Assembly (NCBI RefSeq): GCF_032302195.1 | Contig: NZ_CP135275.1 | Span: forward strand, 7,399,001 to 7,463,000 | Direction of reading: 5' to 3' | DNA: 64,000 nucleotides | DNA from: Paenibacillus sp. MMS20-IR301 | Lineage (GTDB): Bacteria; Bacillota; Bacilli; Paenibacillales; Paenibacillaceae | In this document: in pieces, positions 53,188 through 63,217 of the stretch | Layout of the letters: each line of letters starts with the position of its first letter | How positions within the stretch are numbered: the first letter of the stretch is position 1 | The notes under the pieces: generated by a model | What the model saw: the letters and a program-made list of their open reading frames with translations, nothing else | What the model was told of the DNA's origin: nothing | Database searches by the model: none | Program-made: the position numbers and the translations under genes

Positions 53188-55164
53188 GTGACTTTGAAGA
53201 AAAAACTGGCAGTTTCGACACTAGCAGTTAGTATGGCGGCGGCATCCGTAGCCGGATTGCCACTGGGCAGCAAGAGCATTATCGGAAAATCGGGGATTGT
53301 GGGTACGGCTTCTGCAGCAGCAGACCTTGCTACAGTGAAACAGAAAGTGGACGCTTTGTACGCAGCACTGGGCACTGATGGCCGCGCTGCACTGCGTGCA
53401 ACACGCGATGAAGTCAACAGCAAGATTGACCAGGCTAAATTCGACACTATTTTCGCTCCAGTCCTGAGCAAGCTTGCAACGGATGTAGACCGTACAGAAT
53501 TGTACAATCTGTTCCATGCTGTAGCTAATGTCTACTATTCTGTAGATTATAGTTCAGTTGAAGCGATCCGTAACAACCAGACTTATATTGATCTGCTGAA
53601 AGGTCTTGCAGTAGATGCTGGCGTTGCTGACCTTACAGTGGAAGATGTGATCACCTTCGTGTTCGGAGTGGAAGATTCCCTTCGCACTCTTGTAAGTTCA
53701 AAGACAACTTCCGAGCTGGTCACGATCGCTACTAATGCAAGCGCTCAGCAAGATTTGATTGATGATGCCATTGAGATTGTTCTGGGCAAGACTGCCGGAA
53801 CTAATGCATACACCGTAAGCACTGTACTGAACAACCTGCATATTGATACTGCATCGGTTAAGCAGGCGCTGAATGCACTGCGTGCTGAACTGACTACAGA
53901 CAAGGCTTCGGCTTCGGCTCTGGCCCTTGCATATATCAAGGCTTTCGGTTTAGGTTATACTCCGGATCCGGGATCTGTCCCTTCAACTCCAGGTACAACC
54001 ACAACCACAACTACACCTACAACAGTGAAGGCAGACGGAATCTACGATGTATCCAAGCTGGTCACTATCGTTGGTGATAAGGCAACACTCAAGCTGGTTG
54101 ATGCAGATGTACTGAAAGCATTTGACGCACTGGTTGCTGCAAGCACTGTGAAGACCGGCCTCACTCTTACCCTGGATCTTGGTACAGTGAATGCTGCTAC
54201 TGTAGATGTATCACTGTCCAAGGCAATTATTGAAGCTGCTAAGGCTAAAGGTATTGCTAACGTTGCTGTCAAATTCAATGGTTTAACCGTAACGATTCCA
54301 GTGGAACAATTCAATGAAGTGATTACACTGACAACGTCCAAGCTCCCTGAGGCTACAGTAACTTCGATTACTTACCAGCCGCTGGCATCCGGCGTGTATG
54401 ATTTTTCTCTGACAGTAGGCGGTGTTCCTACAACAAGCTTCCAGAAGCCAATTCTTGTTAGCATTCCGCTTGTTTCTACGAGCTTTGATCAAGAGCTTCT
54501 AACTCTGGCAAAGATTATCAACAGTAAACTGGAGTATCATGGCGGTAGAGTTATCGGGAATAACCTGATTGAAGCTCGTAATTCCTTCTCTACTTATGCA
54601 GTAATTGAGAACAAAGTAAGCTTTAATGATATTGCAAATGTTCAAGCCTGGGCCGGCAGACAGATTGCTGTTGTAGCTGCCAAAGGCGCAATTGAAGGCG
54701 TAGGCAACGGCAATTTTGCTCCGAAGAGCAATGTAACCCGTGCTGAATTCTCCAAGATGCTGATCCGTGCCCTGGACCTGGAGAACAATTTTGCGAAACA
54801 GAGCTTTAGTGATGTGGACTCCACTTCCTGGTATGCTCCATATGTAGCCGTTGCTGCTGAGAAGGGAATTGTAACCGGACGCAGTGCAACTAAGTTTGAT
54901 CCGAATGCTACAATTACCCGTGCTGAGATGGCTACAATGATTGCACGTGCAGTCAAAGCCGAGAATCCGGATGCAGCTACCAATGCAACTGCACTTAGCC
55001 AATTCTCGGATGCAGCTAAGATCAGTGCAACGCTGAGAGACGGAGTAGCCTTCGCTGCCAGCAACAGCCTGGTAATCGGTAATGATGGTAAGTTCAATCC
55101 GAATAACACTGCTACCCGTGCTGAAGCAGCCGTAATTATCTACCGTACAATCAACTTCAAGTAA
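53188..55164 (+). CDS. SLH-domain surface protein
   Basis: A 658-residue secreted protein. It begins with a signal peptide (GTG start, AAAGAGGTGG upstream; cleaved around TASAAA, residue about 45). A long Ala/Asp-rich region follows (about 50-265), then a Thr-rich linker (PSTPGTTTTTTTPTTVK), a second beta-rich region, and three C-terminal SLH modules (about 480-655: AIEGVGNGNFAPKSNVTRAE, IVTGRSATKFDPNATITRAE and LVIGNDGKFNPNNTATRAE). SLH modules bind pyruvylated secondary cell-wall polymer. Confidence 0.88.
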   Translation: MTLKKKLAVSTLAVSMAAASVAGLPLGSKSIIGKSGIVGTASAAADLATVKQKVDALYAALGTDGRAALRATRDEVNSKIDQAKFDTIFAPVLSKLATDVDRTELYNLFHAVANVYYSVDYSSVEAIRNNQTYIDLLKGLAVDAGVADLTVEDVITFVFGVEDSLRTLVSSKTTSELVTIATNASAQQDLIDDAIEIVLGKTAGTNAYTVSTVLNNLHIDTASVKQALNALRAELTTDKASASALALAYIKAFGLGYTPDPGSVPSTPGTTTTTTTPTTVKADGIYDVSKLVTIVGDKATLKLVDADVLKAFDALVAASTVKTGLTLTLDLGTVNAATVDVSLSKAIIEAAKAKGIANVAVKFNGLTVTIPVEQFNEVITLTTSKLPEATVTSITYQPLASGVYDFSLTVGGVPTTSFQKPILVSIPLVSTSFDQELLTLAKIINSKLEYHGGRVIGNNLIEARNSFSTYAVIENKVSFNDIANVQAWAGRQIAVVAAKGAIEGVGNGNFAPKSNVTRAEFSKMLIRALDLENNFAKQSFSDVDSTSWYAPYVAVAAEKGIVTGRSATKFDPNATITRAEMATMIARAVKAENPDAATNATALSQFSDAAKISATLRDGVAFAASNSLVIGNDGKFNPNNTATRAEAAVIIYRTINFK

Positions 55165-55173
55165 GATATAAGC

Positions 55174-55218
55174 AAGTGGAGAGCCTCCTCTCGTCTGTCA
55201 GAGAGGGGGCACTTTTTT
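55174..55218 (+). terminator. Terminator after the SLH gene
   Basis: CCTCCTCTC with GAGAGGGGG and outer AGTG with CACT, with a small bulge, followed by TTTTTT. Confidence 0.75.
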
Positions 55219-55254
55219 ACCAATATTACAGAAATAGCTTGGAGGGAAATTCAC

Positions 55255-56031
55255 TTGTCAGCACAAGAATTGGATCTGCGCGATTATTTCCAGATTGTCA
55301 GGAAGAGACTGTGGATGATTGTCAGCATTGTTATCGTGGCCTGTGTACTTGCCGGGGTCTACAGCTTGTATATCAAGAATCCGGTCTATGAAGCTTCAAC
55401 GAAGATTATTGTGAATCAGACGCCTACGCAGTCTACGGCAGCACAGCTGGACCTGAATCAGATTAATACCAATATTCAGCTCATTAATACGTATAAAGAA
55501 ATTATTAAGACTCCGGCAATTCTCGATGTTGTAGCTAAGAATTATCCGCAATTCGGTATTACGGCAGAAGAGATGCTGAAGAAGATCAACGTGAGTTCGG
55601 TAAATAACACGCAGGTGATGACACTTGTCGTTCAAGATAATTCCTACCAGAGAGCCGCAGAGATTGTGAATGCCATTTCACTTGTGTTCAAGCAGGAGAT
55701 TCCTTCCTTGTTCAATGTACAGAACGTATCCATTCTGAATGAAGCCAAGCTGAATCCGCCAGTTGCACCAGGACCGGTTGAGCCGAATGTGGTGATGAAC
55801 CTGGCGATTGCTTTCATCATGTCGCTGATGATCGGACTGGGGATTGCCTTCCTGCTGGAATATCTGGATGACACGCTGAAGACCGAAGATGACATTAAGA
55901 AGTATCTTGGACTGCCAACGATCGCTATGATTACACGTCTGGGCCAAGAAGAGACGAAGGCTACAGAACAACAAGTTCAGACACAGACCAGAAAGGCGGG
56001 CGAACTCGAGCATGTCACAGCAGCCAAATAA
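55255..56031 (+). CDS. Capsular polysaccharide chain-length/BY-kinase modulator (CapA/YveK/CpsC type)
   Basis: A 258-residue Wzz-type protein with two membrane segments (VSIVIVACVLAGVYSLYI, about 26; VVMNLAIAFIMSLMIGLG, about 180) and a P-rich motif before the second helix (APGPVEPNV). The cytoplasmic C-terminus activates the split kinase. Translation starts at TTG with GGAGGG upstream. It overlaps the kinase gene by 20 nt. Confidence 0.88.
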   Translation: MSAQELDLRDYFQIVRKRLWMIVSIVIVACVLAGVYSLYIKNPVYEASTKIIVNQTPTQSTAAQLDLNQINTNIQLINTYKEIIKTPAILDVVAKNYPQFGITAEEMLKKINVSSVNNTQVMTLVVQDNSYQRAAEIVNAISLVFKQEIPSLFNVQNVSILNEAKLNPPVAPGPVEPNVVMNLAIAFIMSLMIGLGIAFLLEYLDDTLKTEDDIKKYLGLPTIAMITRLGQEETKATEQQVQTQTRKAGELEHVTAAK

Positions 56032-56698
56032 ACAACGCCATCTGATTACCGTGACCAACCCGCGCTCTCCGGTATCGGAAGCCTTCCGGGCGTTGCGGAC
56101 GAACATTGATTTCTCCTCCGTGGATGAACAGATCCAGATCATCATGGTTACTTCTTCCGGACCGGAGGAAGGAAAGTCAACGGTTACAGCTAACCTGGCG
56201 GCAGCGTATGCCCAGGCCGATAAGAAGGTGCTGTTAATTGACGGCGACTTGCGTAAGCCTACAGCGCATAAGACGTTCTCGCTCAGTAACCGCTATGGTC
56301 TATCCTCGCTGTTATCCCAGCAGGCCGATCTGTCCGACGTGATTCAGGAGTCAGGAGTGAATAATCTGTCACTCATGACCTCCGGCCCGATTCCGCCGAA
56401 TCCTGCAGAGATGATGGCCTCCAACCGGATGAGTGCAGTGCTGCAGGAGCTGCGCCAGCTATATGATGTGATCCTGATTGACACACCTCCATTATTAGCG
56501 GTTACAGATGCACAGATTGTTGCTTCCAAGAGTGACGGTGTGATTATGGTGGTCAGCTACGGTAAGGTGAAGCGGGATATTGCTGTTAAGGCCAAGGAAG
56601 GTCTCGACCGGGTAGGTGCAAGAATGCTGGGTGTCGTGCTGAATAATGTCAAACGTAAAGCCAGTGAAGGCTATTACTATTACTACTATGGCAACTGA
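56012..56698 (+). CDS. Bacterial tyrosine kinase (CpsD/YwqD/CapB type)
   Basis: A 228-residue BY-kinase with Walker A SSGPEEGKSTV (about 46-57), Walker A' LLIDGDLRKPTAHKTF, and Walker B VILIDTPPLL. The C-terminus has a six-tyrosine cluster (GYYYYYYGN), the autophosphorylation site that controls polymer export. The phosphatase is upstream. Confidence 0.93.
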   Translation: MSQQPNKQRHLITVTNPRSPVSEAFRALRTNIDFSSVDEQIQIIMVTSSGPEEGKSTVTANLAAAYAQADKKVLLIDGDLRKPTAHKTFSLSNRYGLSSLLSQQADLSDVIQESGVNNLSLMTSGPIPPNPAEMMASNRMSAVLQELRQLYDVILIDTPPLLAVTDAQIVASKSDGVIMVVSYGKVKRDIAVKAKEGLDRVGARMLGVVLNNVKRKASEGYYYYYYGN

Positions 56699-56748
56699 GT
56701 GTTCGCTTGATCAAAGAATGAAAATTGTTATTTTTGGAGGCACTGAAA

Positions 56749-58581
56749 ATGACAGCTAAAACTAGAGTGCTTATGCTGTTCCTGATTGATATTGCCATTA
56801 TCTGGTTCAGCATAGTGACATCTTATTTGTTCCGTTTTTATAATGAAATCCCGCAGGAATATGTTATCCAAATGATACTATATGGCATAATTTCAACGGC
56901 AGCATTTGGGGGAAGCCTCGTCTATTTCGGCCTCTACCGCAGAATGTGGCAATATGCCAGTATCGGCGAGATTATATCGGTACTCAAAGCTATTGTGGTA
57001 GGAGCCGTAATCTCATACTCGGTAGCTTTCTTTATTCTGCCTCAGCACATACCGTTAAGTATTGAAGTACGTTCAGTCGAGACCATTCTGTTGTTGGTTG
57101 GTGGGGTACGGTTTATATGGCGGGTCTTCCGAAATGAGCGGATGAACAATAAGGATACGGAGACGCATACCCTTATTGTCGGAGCCGGGGATTGCGGGAT
57201 CCTGATTGCCAGAGAGCTGATGGGGCCTTCATTCGCCCATACACGGCTGACAGGCTTCATTGATGACAGTCCGGACAAATATCACCTGAGAATATTGGGC
57301 GTCCCGGTACTCGGCAACCGTTATGATATTCCGCGGATTGTGAAGGAACGGGAGATTCATGAGATTATTATTGCTATGCCTTCTGTATCCAGAACCGAGA
57401 TATCCGAGATTATTAATCTGTCCAAGGCAACAGGGGCCAAGCTGAAGATTATTCCGGCGCTGAATGACCTGATTGCCGGCAAGATCTCCGTGAAGAAGCT
57501 GCGGGATGTCAGCGTCGAGGATCTGCTTGGCCGGGAGCCGATTGTGGCAGACATGAATGGTATCTTAGGTTATGTCCATAACAAGACGGTACTCGTTACT
57601 GGGGCAGGCGGATCAATCGGTTCAGAGCTGTGCCGGCAGATCTCACCCTTTGCACCGGACAAGCTGCTGATTCTCGGCCACGGAGAGAACAGCATCTATA
57701 CGATTGAGATGGAGCTGCGCAAGAGCTTCCCGCATCTGAATATTGTGACGATTATTGCCGATGTGCAGGACCGCACAAGACTGATGGATGTATTCCAGTG
57801 CCATAAGCCGCAGGTAGTCTTTCATGCGGCAGCGCATAAGCATGTTCCCTTGATGGAGCGTAATCCTTCTGAAGCGATTAAGAACAATGTCTTCGGTACC
57901 CGTAATGTTGCTGACTGTGCAGATAAGTACGGAGCGGAACGGTTTGTATTAATCTCCTCCGACAAGGCAGTCAACCCGACAAGTGTTATGGGGGCAACGA
58001 AACGGATTGCCGAGATGTATGTCCAGAGCCTCAATACGACCAGTCCGACCAAGTTCTCTGCGGTCCGTTTCGGTAATGTACTGGGCAGCCGTGGCAGCGT
58101 AATTCCGGCATTCAAGCAGCAGATTGCTGCTGGCGGACCTGTCACCGTTACCCATCCGGAGATGATACGTTACTTCATGACCATCCCGGAAGCGGTTCAG
58201 TTGGTCATTCAATCCGGGGCGTTCGCGAACGGCGGTGAAGTCTTTGTACTCGACATGGGTGAACCGGTGAAGATTCTGACACTGGCCGAGGATTTGATTA
58301 CCCTCTCAGGCTATGAGCCTTACAAGGACATCGACATTACCTTCTCAGGAATCCGTGAAGGCGAGAAATTGTATGAAGAGCTCCTGACAGATGAAGAGAA
58401 CTTAGGCGCTACACAGCATGACCGGATCTTCATTGGCCGGCCTGCGGTCCTCAGCCAGAACCAAATGGAGCTGGAATTCAAACGGTTAGAACGTGTGCTC
58501 ACGGAAGACGGAGACGCTATCCGTGAAGTAATTAATCAGATCGTGCCAATGCAGCCGGTAGCACGTGCTGCTATAAGTTAA
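56749..58581 (+). CDS. CapD/EpsC-type nucleotide-sugar 4,6-dehydratase
   Basis: A 610-residue membrane-anchored extended SDR. It has four N-terminal helices, a first Rossmann domain (GAGDCGILIARELM, about 148), and a second, catalytic one (VTGAGGSIGSELCRQI, about 283). The Tyr of YxxxK is replaced as in other long CapD proteins (SVMGATKR). It makes a 4-keto-6-deoxy UDP-GlcNAc precursor. ATG 56749 is chosen because TTTGGAGG lies 8 nt upstream. Confidence 0.9.
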   Translation: MTAKTRVLMLFLIDIAIIWFSIVTSYLFRFYNEIPQEYVIQMILYGIISTAAFGGSLVYFGLYRRMWQYASIGEIISVLKAIVVGAVISYSVAFFILPQHIPLSIEVRSVETILLLVGGVRFIWRVFRNERMNNKDTETHTLIVGAGDCGILIARELMGPSFAHTRLTGFIDDSPDKYHLRILGVPVLGNRYDIPRIVKEREIHEIIIAMPSVSRTEISEIINLSKATGAKLKIIPALNDLIAGKISVKKLRDVSVEDLLGREPIVADMNGILGYVHNKTVLVTGAGGSIGSELCRQISPFAPDKLLILGHGENSIYTIEMELRKSFPHLNIVTIIADVQDRTRLMDVFQCHKPQVVFHAAAHKHVPLMERNPSEAIKNNVFGTRNVADCADKYGAERFVLISSDKAVNPTSVMGATKRIAEMYVQSLNTTSPTKFSAVRFGNVLGSRGSVIPAFKQQIAAGGPVTVTHPEMIRYFMTIPEAVQLVIQSGAFANGGEVFVLDMGEPVKILTLAEDLITLSGYEPYKDIDITFSGIREGEKLYEELLTDEENLGATQHDRIFIGRPAVLSQNQMELEFKRLERVLTEDGDAIREVINQIVPMQPVARAAIS

Positions 58582-58605
58582 TTAAGTGACTTGGAGGGAC
58601 CAGAA

Positions 58606-59265
58606 GTGAAACGATGGAAGAAAGTATTGATCTGGACGCTGTCAGTCATTGTGGTGCTGGGAGTAGGCGGTTTGTTCGCAGCGAATTATGCTGTGGACAA
58701 GCTGATGAACTCGATGGCAGGCGGGTTTGATGTCGATAATGACGATGCGGCTAGCGTACCTCAAGGACAAGTTGTTGAGCCTGTGGTGGCTTCGTCTAGC
58801 GAACAAACAGCTTCACCTGATCCGGCATCAACAAGTTTATCAGTCAGCCCTTCAGCTTCTAGTAACGCTGGAGAAGGGAAATATGGAAGTTCTGGTACAA
58901 CTAATCCATCAAATACTCCAGCTCAAACATCAGAAGGTGTAGATGGAATAGCCCATATTTCTAAGGATAAGGCTAAAGAAGTTCAAGAGAGCGTATCTAT
59001 GAAAGATAAAGCAGATGTGGCTTCAATAGTACTTCAACAACTAAGTGTATCTGATATCAAGAGACTTCAAGAGTTGGCTAAAGGTGGCCTAACGATTGAA
59101 GAGAAGCGGGAAGCCCGCAGTATTATTCTTGGTAAAGTTTCGGAAGAACAATATAACGAGCTCTCACAAATAGCCAAGAAATACGGTGTGAGTCAAGGTA
59201 AGACGCGAGAACAAGTAATCGCTGGAGAGGAACGAATTAAAGCAAAGGAAAAGGGAAGTGAATGA
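58606..59265 (+). CDS. Membrane-anchored hypothetical protein
   Basis: A 219-residue protein with a N-terminal helix (VLIWTLSVIVVLGVGGLFAA), a Ser/Thr/Pro/Ala-rich linker (about 55-115) and a helical C-terminal domain (VQESVSMKDKADVASIVLQQ then LSVSDIKRLQELAKGGLT). The anchor-linker-domain layout suggests an extracytoplasmic protein. GTG start with TTGGAGGG upstream. It ends overlapping the next gene. Confidence 0.6.
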   Translation: MKRWKKVLIWTLSVIVVLGVGGLFAANYAVDKLMNSMAGGFDVDNDDAASVPQGQVVEPVVASSSEQTASPDPASTSLSVSPSASSNAGEGKYGSSGTTNPSNTPAQTSEGVDGIAHISKDKAKEVQESVSMKDKADVASIVLQQLSVSDIKRLQELAKGGLTIEEKREARSIILGKVSEEQYNELSQIAKKYGVSQGKTREQVIAGEERIKAKEKGSE

Positions 59266-60293
59266 TTATGTTTAAACTGAAAATTCCAGCAGCAGCGTTA
59301 CTAACTGTAGCGTTAATTAGTTCAGCGCCACTAACTGCTTCAGCTCCGATATCTGCAGCAGCAGCTTCTACAACAAGTGTTAAAGTGTCTAATGCAATTA
59401 AAGTACAGAATATAGATGTGAAGATGCTCTTTGACGGTGTAGCCATGCAACCACCTGCAGGACAGCACGTGTTTATGTACAATAACACCACATATGTTCC
59501 TTTGCGCTTCATGTCATATGCACTGCAGAAGAGTGTAAGCTGGGATGCAAAGAATCTTAAGGTTACAGTCGCTGAGCCAACCAACTCAGAATTAGTCATC
59601 ATTAAAGAATATTTAATGAATGCTACTACTAACTCTTCTTTCACAGCGAAGAATATTTCCCTCAACAATGTTAATGCAAGTTATGTATTTAATGAGAAGG
59701 CTGCTGTATTACCACAAGGTCAATCCAGCTATTTGCTGAACGGTTCCTTATATGTGCCACTAAGATTCTTATCGGAATCCGTAGGCAATTCCATTAGTTG
59801 GAATCAGAAGACGAAGACCATTACTGCAAACTCACCGGGTTTTGAAGATAGTACAGCTGGAAATACGAACAACAACAGTGGCAACACTTCTGCCAGCGCT
59901 ACGCCAAAGCCAACTGCAACGGCAACTACTGCACCAAGCGGAGCAACTGATTTAGGAGCATCTGGTGGAAGTAGCGGTAAGGTTTCCTATGAGTCGATTA
60001 CAAACGCAACAAAAGCTAAGTTAGATGCATTACAGTCAGAAAGTCAATCTACACTGATGGGGATTGCTCTGGAATATGTAAATGCAAAGGATGCAACAAC
60101 TAAACAAAGTATTAAAGCCAGAGGGGTCCAGCAGTTAAATTCCTTTAAAGCTTCCTTTAATAGTATAATCGCTGATACTGAACAAACTCTGAACAGCAAC
60201 GGATATAGCACAACTATTATCCAGCAATATAGAGCTGTGTTTGAAGCCCAACTGCTAGCAGGGCAAGCTATAGCGGAGGGCATGGCAAACTAA
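59262..60293 (+). CDS. Secreted stalk-domain protein (copper-amine-oxidase N-terminal-like)
   Basis: A 343-residue exported protein. The signal peptide ends near PISAAAA. Two copper-amine-oxidase-N1-like modules (about 45-110 and 130-195: MYNNTTYVPLRFMSYALQKS and LLNGSLYVPLRFLSESVGNS) are followed by a Thr/Ser/Asn linker and a helical C-terminus. No copper catalytic domain is present. It is translationally coupled to the upstream gene. The following gap (60294-60487) is AT-rich with no gene. Confidence 0.7.
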   Translation: MIMFKLKIPAAALLTVALISSAPLTASAPISAAAASTTSVKVSNAIKVQNIDVKMLFDGVAMQPPAGQHVFMYNNTTYVPLRFMSYALQKSVSWDAKNLKVTVAEPTNSELVIIKEYLMNATTNSSFTAKNISLNNVNASYVFNEKAAVLPQGQSSYLLNGSLYVPLRFLSESVGNSISWNQKTKTITANSPGFEDSTAGNTNNNSGNTSASATPKPTATATTAPSGATDLGASGGSSGKVSYESITNATKAKLDALQSESQSTLMGIALEYVNAKDATTKQSIKARGVQQLNSFKASFNSIIADTEQTLNSNGYSTTIIQQYRAVFEAQLLAGQAIAEGMAN

Positions 60294-60487
60294 ATGATTA
60301 AATGAATAGTGCTACTACACCAATGCTAACCAGTCATTGAATTATTATTGGTTTTGTAAGAGTTTCTGCTCGTGATCGATTCTCGTAATAATGATTTACT
60401 CTTAATTAGTATGAAATAGGGTTTATAGTTTCTCTTACAACACTTATATATTTTGATAAAGTAAATTGGATTATAGGAGCATAGACA

Positions 60488-61600
60488 ATGACTGACAAGA
60501 TTTGGCTAGCTTCACCACATATGAGTGATGAAGGATATGAAATGGAATTTATTAAAGAAGCATTTGATACAAATTGGGTAGCACCACTGGGGGCTAATGT
60601 TACTGGTTTTGAAAACGAATTAGCTGCAAAGATTGATACAAAGGCGGCAGCAGCACTTACAACAGGTACTGCTGCGATACATTTGGCACTTAAAGCAGTA
60701 GGTGTTAGTTCAGGGGATATTGTATTTTGTCAATCTTTAACCTTTTCTGCAACTGCCAATCCTATTATTTATCAGAATGCTGTACCAGTATTTATAGATA
60801 GTGATTTGGAAACTTGGAATATGGACCCTTCTGCATTAGAAAAAGCCTTTATTAAATATCCAAGTGTTAAAGCCGTAATAATTGTGCACTTATATGGACT
60901 TTCGGCTGATATGGATAAGATTATAGAAATATGCAGTAATTATAACGTTCCTATAATAGAGGATGCTGCAGAATCGTTAGGAACCTATTATAAAGGGAAG
61001 CATACAGGTGCTTTGGGGGATTATGGAGTTTTTTCATTCAATGGAAATAAAATCATCACTACCTCAGGTGGTGGGATGTTAGTTTCTAATAATGAAGAGC
61101 AAATTGCAAAGGCAAGATTTTGGGCGACTCAAGCTAGAGATCAGGCAAGACATTATCAGCACAGTGAGTTGGGATTCAATTATCGGATGAGTAATATTTC
61201 TGCAGGTATCGGTAGAGGACAGCTTAAAGTATTGGAGCAACGTGTTGCTAAGAAGAGAGACATATTTGATATTTATAAAAAAGAGCTTGGCGGTTTGGAT
61301 GGCCTTGCATTCATGCCGATTAACGACTGGAATGTACCAAATTGCTGGTTGAGTTGCATTACATTAAATGGAGCGGTAAGACCACTGGATGTAATGGTAG
61401 CCCTTGAACAAGAAAATATTGAATCAAGACCTGTATGGAAGCCGATGCATATGCAGCCTTTTTTTGCTGAATATGATTATATTGGAGGAACTGTCTCAGA
61501 GCAATTATATGAAAATGGCGTTTGTTTACCATCTGATACTAAAATGTCGGGTAAAGATCTGGAGCGAGTTTGCACCTTAGTTAAGGGGTTGTGGAAGTAA
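60488..61600 (+). CDS. DegT/DnrJ/EryC1-type sugar aminotransferase
   Basis: A 370-residue PLP enzyme of the sugar aminotransferase family, with LTTGTAAIHLALKAVG (about 55-70), IEDAAESLGTYYKGK and the PLP lysine in FSFNGNKIITTSGGG (about 183). It would aminate the 4-keto sugar made by the CapD-like enzyme to an UDP-4-amino sugar. TAGGAG precedes the ATG. The gene and those after it are AT-richer than the CapD gene. Confidence 0.88.
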   Translation: MTDKIWLASPHMSDEGYEMEFIKEAFDTNWVAPLGANVTGFENELAAKIDTKAAAALTTGTAAIHLALKAVGVSSGDIVFCQSLTFSATANPIIYQNAVPVFIDSDLETWNMDPSALEKAFIKYPSVKAVIIVHLYGLSADMDKIIEICSNYNVPIIEDAAESLGTYYKGKHTGALGDYGVFSFNGNKIITTSGGGMLVSNNEEQIAKARFWATQARDQARHYQHSELGFNYRMSNISAGIGRGQLKVLEQRVAKKRDIFDIYKKELGGLDGLAFMPINDWNVPNCWLSCITLNGAVRPLDVMVALEQENIESRPVWKPMHMQPFFAEYDYIGGTVSEQLYENGVCLPSDTKMSGKDLERVCTLVKGLWK

Positions 61601-61601
61601 A

Positions 61602-62234
61602 ATGGTTCGTAAAAAAGGGGTATACGAGAGGTACATCAAAAGACCACAGGACCTATTACTTTCGTCTGTTGCTCTTCTTTTACTAAGTCCCATACTGCTT
61701 ATTGTAGCTGTACTTGTAAGAATGAAATTAGGTGGACCAGTATTATTTTCACAAGAACGACCAGGATTGAATGATAAGATTTTTAAAATGTACAAGTTTA
61801 GAACAATGACTGATGAGCGAGATTCCAATGGAGAACTACTCTCTGATAGTATAAGGTTAACATCATTTGGCAAGTTACTTCGTTCTACTAGTCTGGATGA
61901 ACTTCCAGAGCTTTGGAACATTGTACGAGGAGATATGGCACTAATTGGGCCAAGACCTTTGTTAGTTCAGTATTTGTCTTTATATAATGAACACCAAAAA
62001 CGCAGACATGAAGTAAGACCAGGTTTAACTGGTTACGCTCAAGTAAATGGTCGCAATGCGATTAGTTGGGAGCAAAAATTTAATCTGGATGTTAATTATG
62101 TAGATCAAATTAGTTTTTCAGGGGATTGGAGAATCATCTTTTTTACAATAAAAAAGGTGTTTATAAGAGAAGGAATTAATTCGGAAACTTCAGCAACAAT
62201 GGAATATTTTCAGGGAAGTAAGGTGAAGAGTTAG
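61602..62234 (+). CDS. Sugar-phosphate (initiating) transferase, PglC/WbaP family
   Basis: A 210-residue bacterial sugar transferase (PF02397-type). One N-terminal helix (LLSSVALLLLSPILLIVAVL) is followed by KMYKFRTMTDERD and LDELPELWNIVRGDMALIGP (about 92-111). It transfers a phospho-sugar to undecaprenyl phosphate, the first step of glycan assembly. Confidence 0.9.
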   Translation: MVRKKGVYERYIKRPQDLLLSSVALLLLSPILLIVAVLVRMKLGGPVLFSQERPGLNDKIFKMYKFRTMTDERDSNGELLSDSIRLTSFGKLLRSTSLDELPELWNIVRGDMALIGPRPLLVQYLSLYNEHQKRRHEVRPGLTGYAQVNGRNAISWEQKFNLDVNYVDQISFSGDWRIIFFTIKKVFIREGINSETSATMEYFQGSKVKS

Positions 62235-63217
62235 TGAATGATTTAAATATACTGATACTGAGTGCAGGACGAAGGGTTGAGTTGGTTCAATGTTTTAAGG
62301 CTGCAGCACAAAAGTTACAAATAAGTGCTAAAGTAGTTGCGGGAGATTGTTCGAATATTGCCCCTGCCCTTTATTTTGCTGATAAGGCGGTTGTTCTGCC
62401 GAAAATTCATGAGCCTAATTACATTGATGAAATTATAAATATATGTAAAGCAAATGAAATTGCATTAGTTATCCCGACAATAGACACTGACTTGCTTTTG
62501 TTGGCTGAACAAAAGGAAAGAATTGAATCAATAAGTGGTACAAAACTACTGCTCTCTGATCTTAATGTAGTAGCTATTTGCCGAGATAAAGTGGAGTTTC
62601 AGAGATTTCTTGAGAATCATAAATTTCAAATCCCAAAAATGTATACAAATAATGAGTTAGATTCTACAGAGTTATCATATCCTTTATTTATAAAGCCTAA
62701 ATCAGGAAGTTCAAGTGTTAATACTTTTAAAGTATGCAATAGGGCTGAGCTTAATACTTATCGACAGATCGTAAACCAACCTATTATCCAAGATTATATT
62801 TCCGGACAGGAATTTACTGTAGATGTTTTTCTGGATTTCTCAGGAAAAGTAATAACGATTGTGCCTCGAGAAAGAATCGCTACACGAAGTGGTGAAATTT
62901 CGAAGGGTAAGATTGTGAAGGATACTGATATCATTGAGGATGTTAAGAGATTAGTTGATGTTTTAAAACCTATTGGACATATTACTGTTCAGTTAATGAA
63001 AACTGAAAAGGGAATTGAATATATAGAAATCAATCCTCGATTTGGTGGTGGCGCACCCATGAGTATAAAAAGCGGTGCGGACAGCTGTGAAAACTTATAT
63101 AAACTTCTTATGGGAGAAAAACTTGATTACAACGAGTCTTATCGTGATCAAGCTCTATTTCTTAGATACGACAGTGCTATAGCTCTTGACGAGAATATGG
63201 AGATCATTGAATGGTAA
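62234..63217 (+). CDS. ATP-grasp protein, carbamoyl-phosphate-synthase-like
   Basis: A 327-residue ATP-grasp enzyme, with the N-terminal preATP-grasp domain (NILILSAGRRVELVQCFKAA), the ATP lid (PLFIKPKSGSSSVNTF, about 150) and the acidic metal site YIEINPRFGGGAPMS (about 271). It ligates a carboxylate to an amine or thiol. Its location after a sugar aminotransferase raises the possibility that it attaches an amino acid or similar acid to an amino sugar. GTG start overlapping the preceding stop. Confidence 0.8.
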   Translation: MNDLNILILSAGRRVELVQCFKAAAQKLQISAKVVAGDCSNIAPALYFADKAVVLPKIHEPNYIDEIINICKANEIALVIPTIDTDLLLLAEQKERIESISGTKLLLSDLNVVAICRDKVEFQRFLENHKFQIPKMYTNNELDSTELSYPLFIKPKSGSSSVNTFKVCNRAELNTYRQIVNQPIIQDYISGQEFTVDVFLDFSGKVITIVPRERIATRSGEISKGKIVKDTDIIEDVKRLVDVLKPIGHITVQLMKTEKGIEYIEINPRFGGGAPMSIKSGADSCENLYKLLMGEKLDYNESYRDQALFLRYDSAIALDENMEIIEW

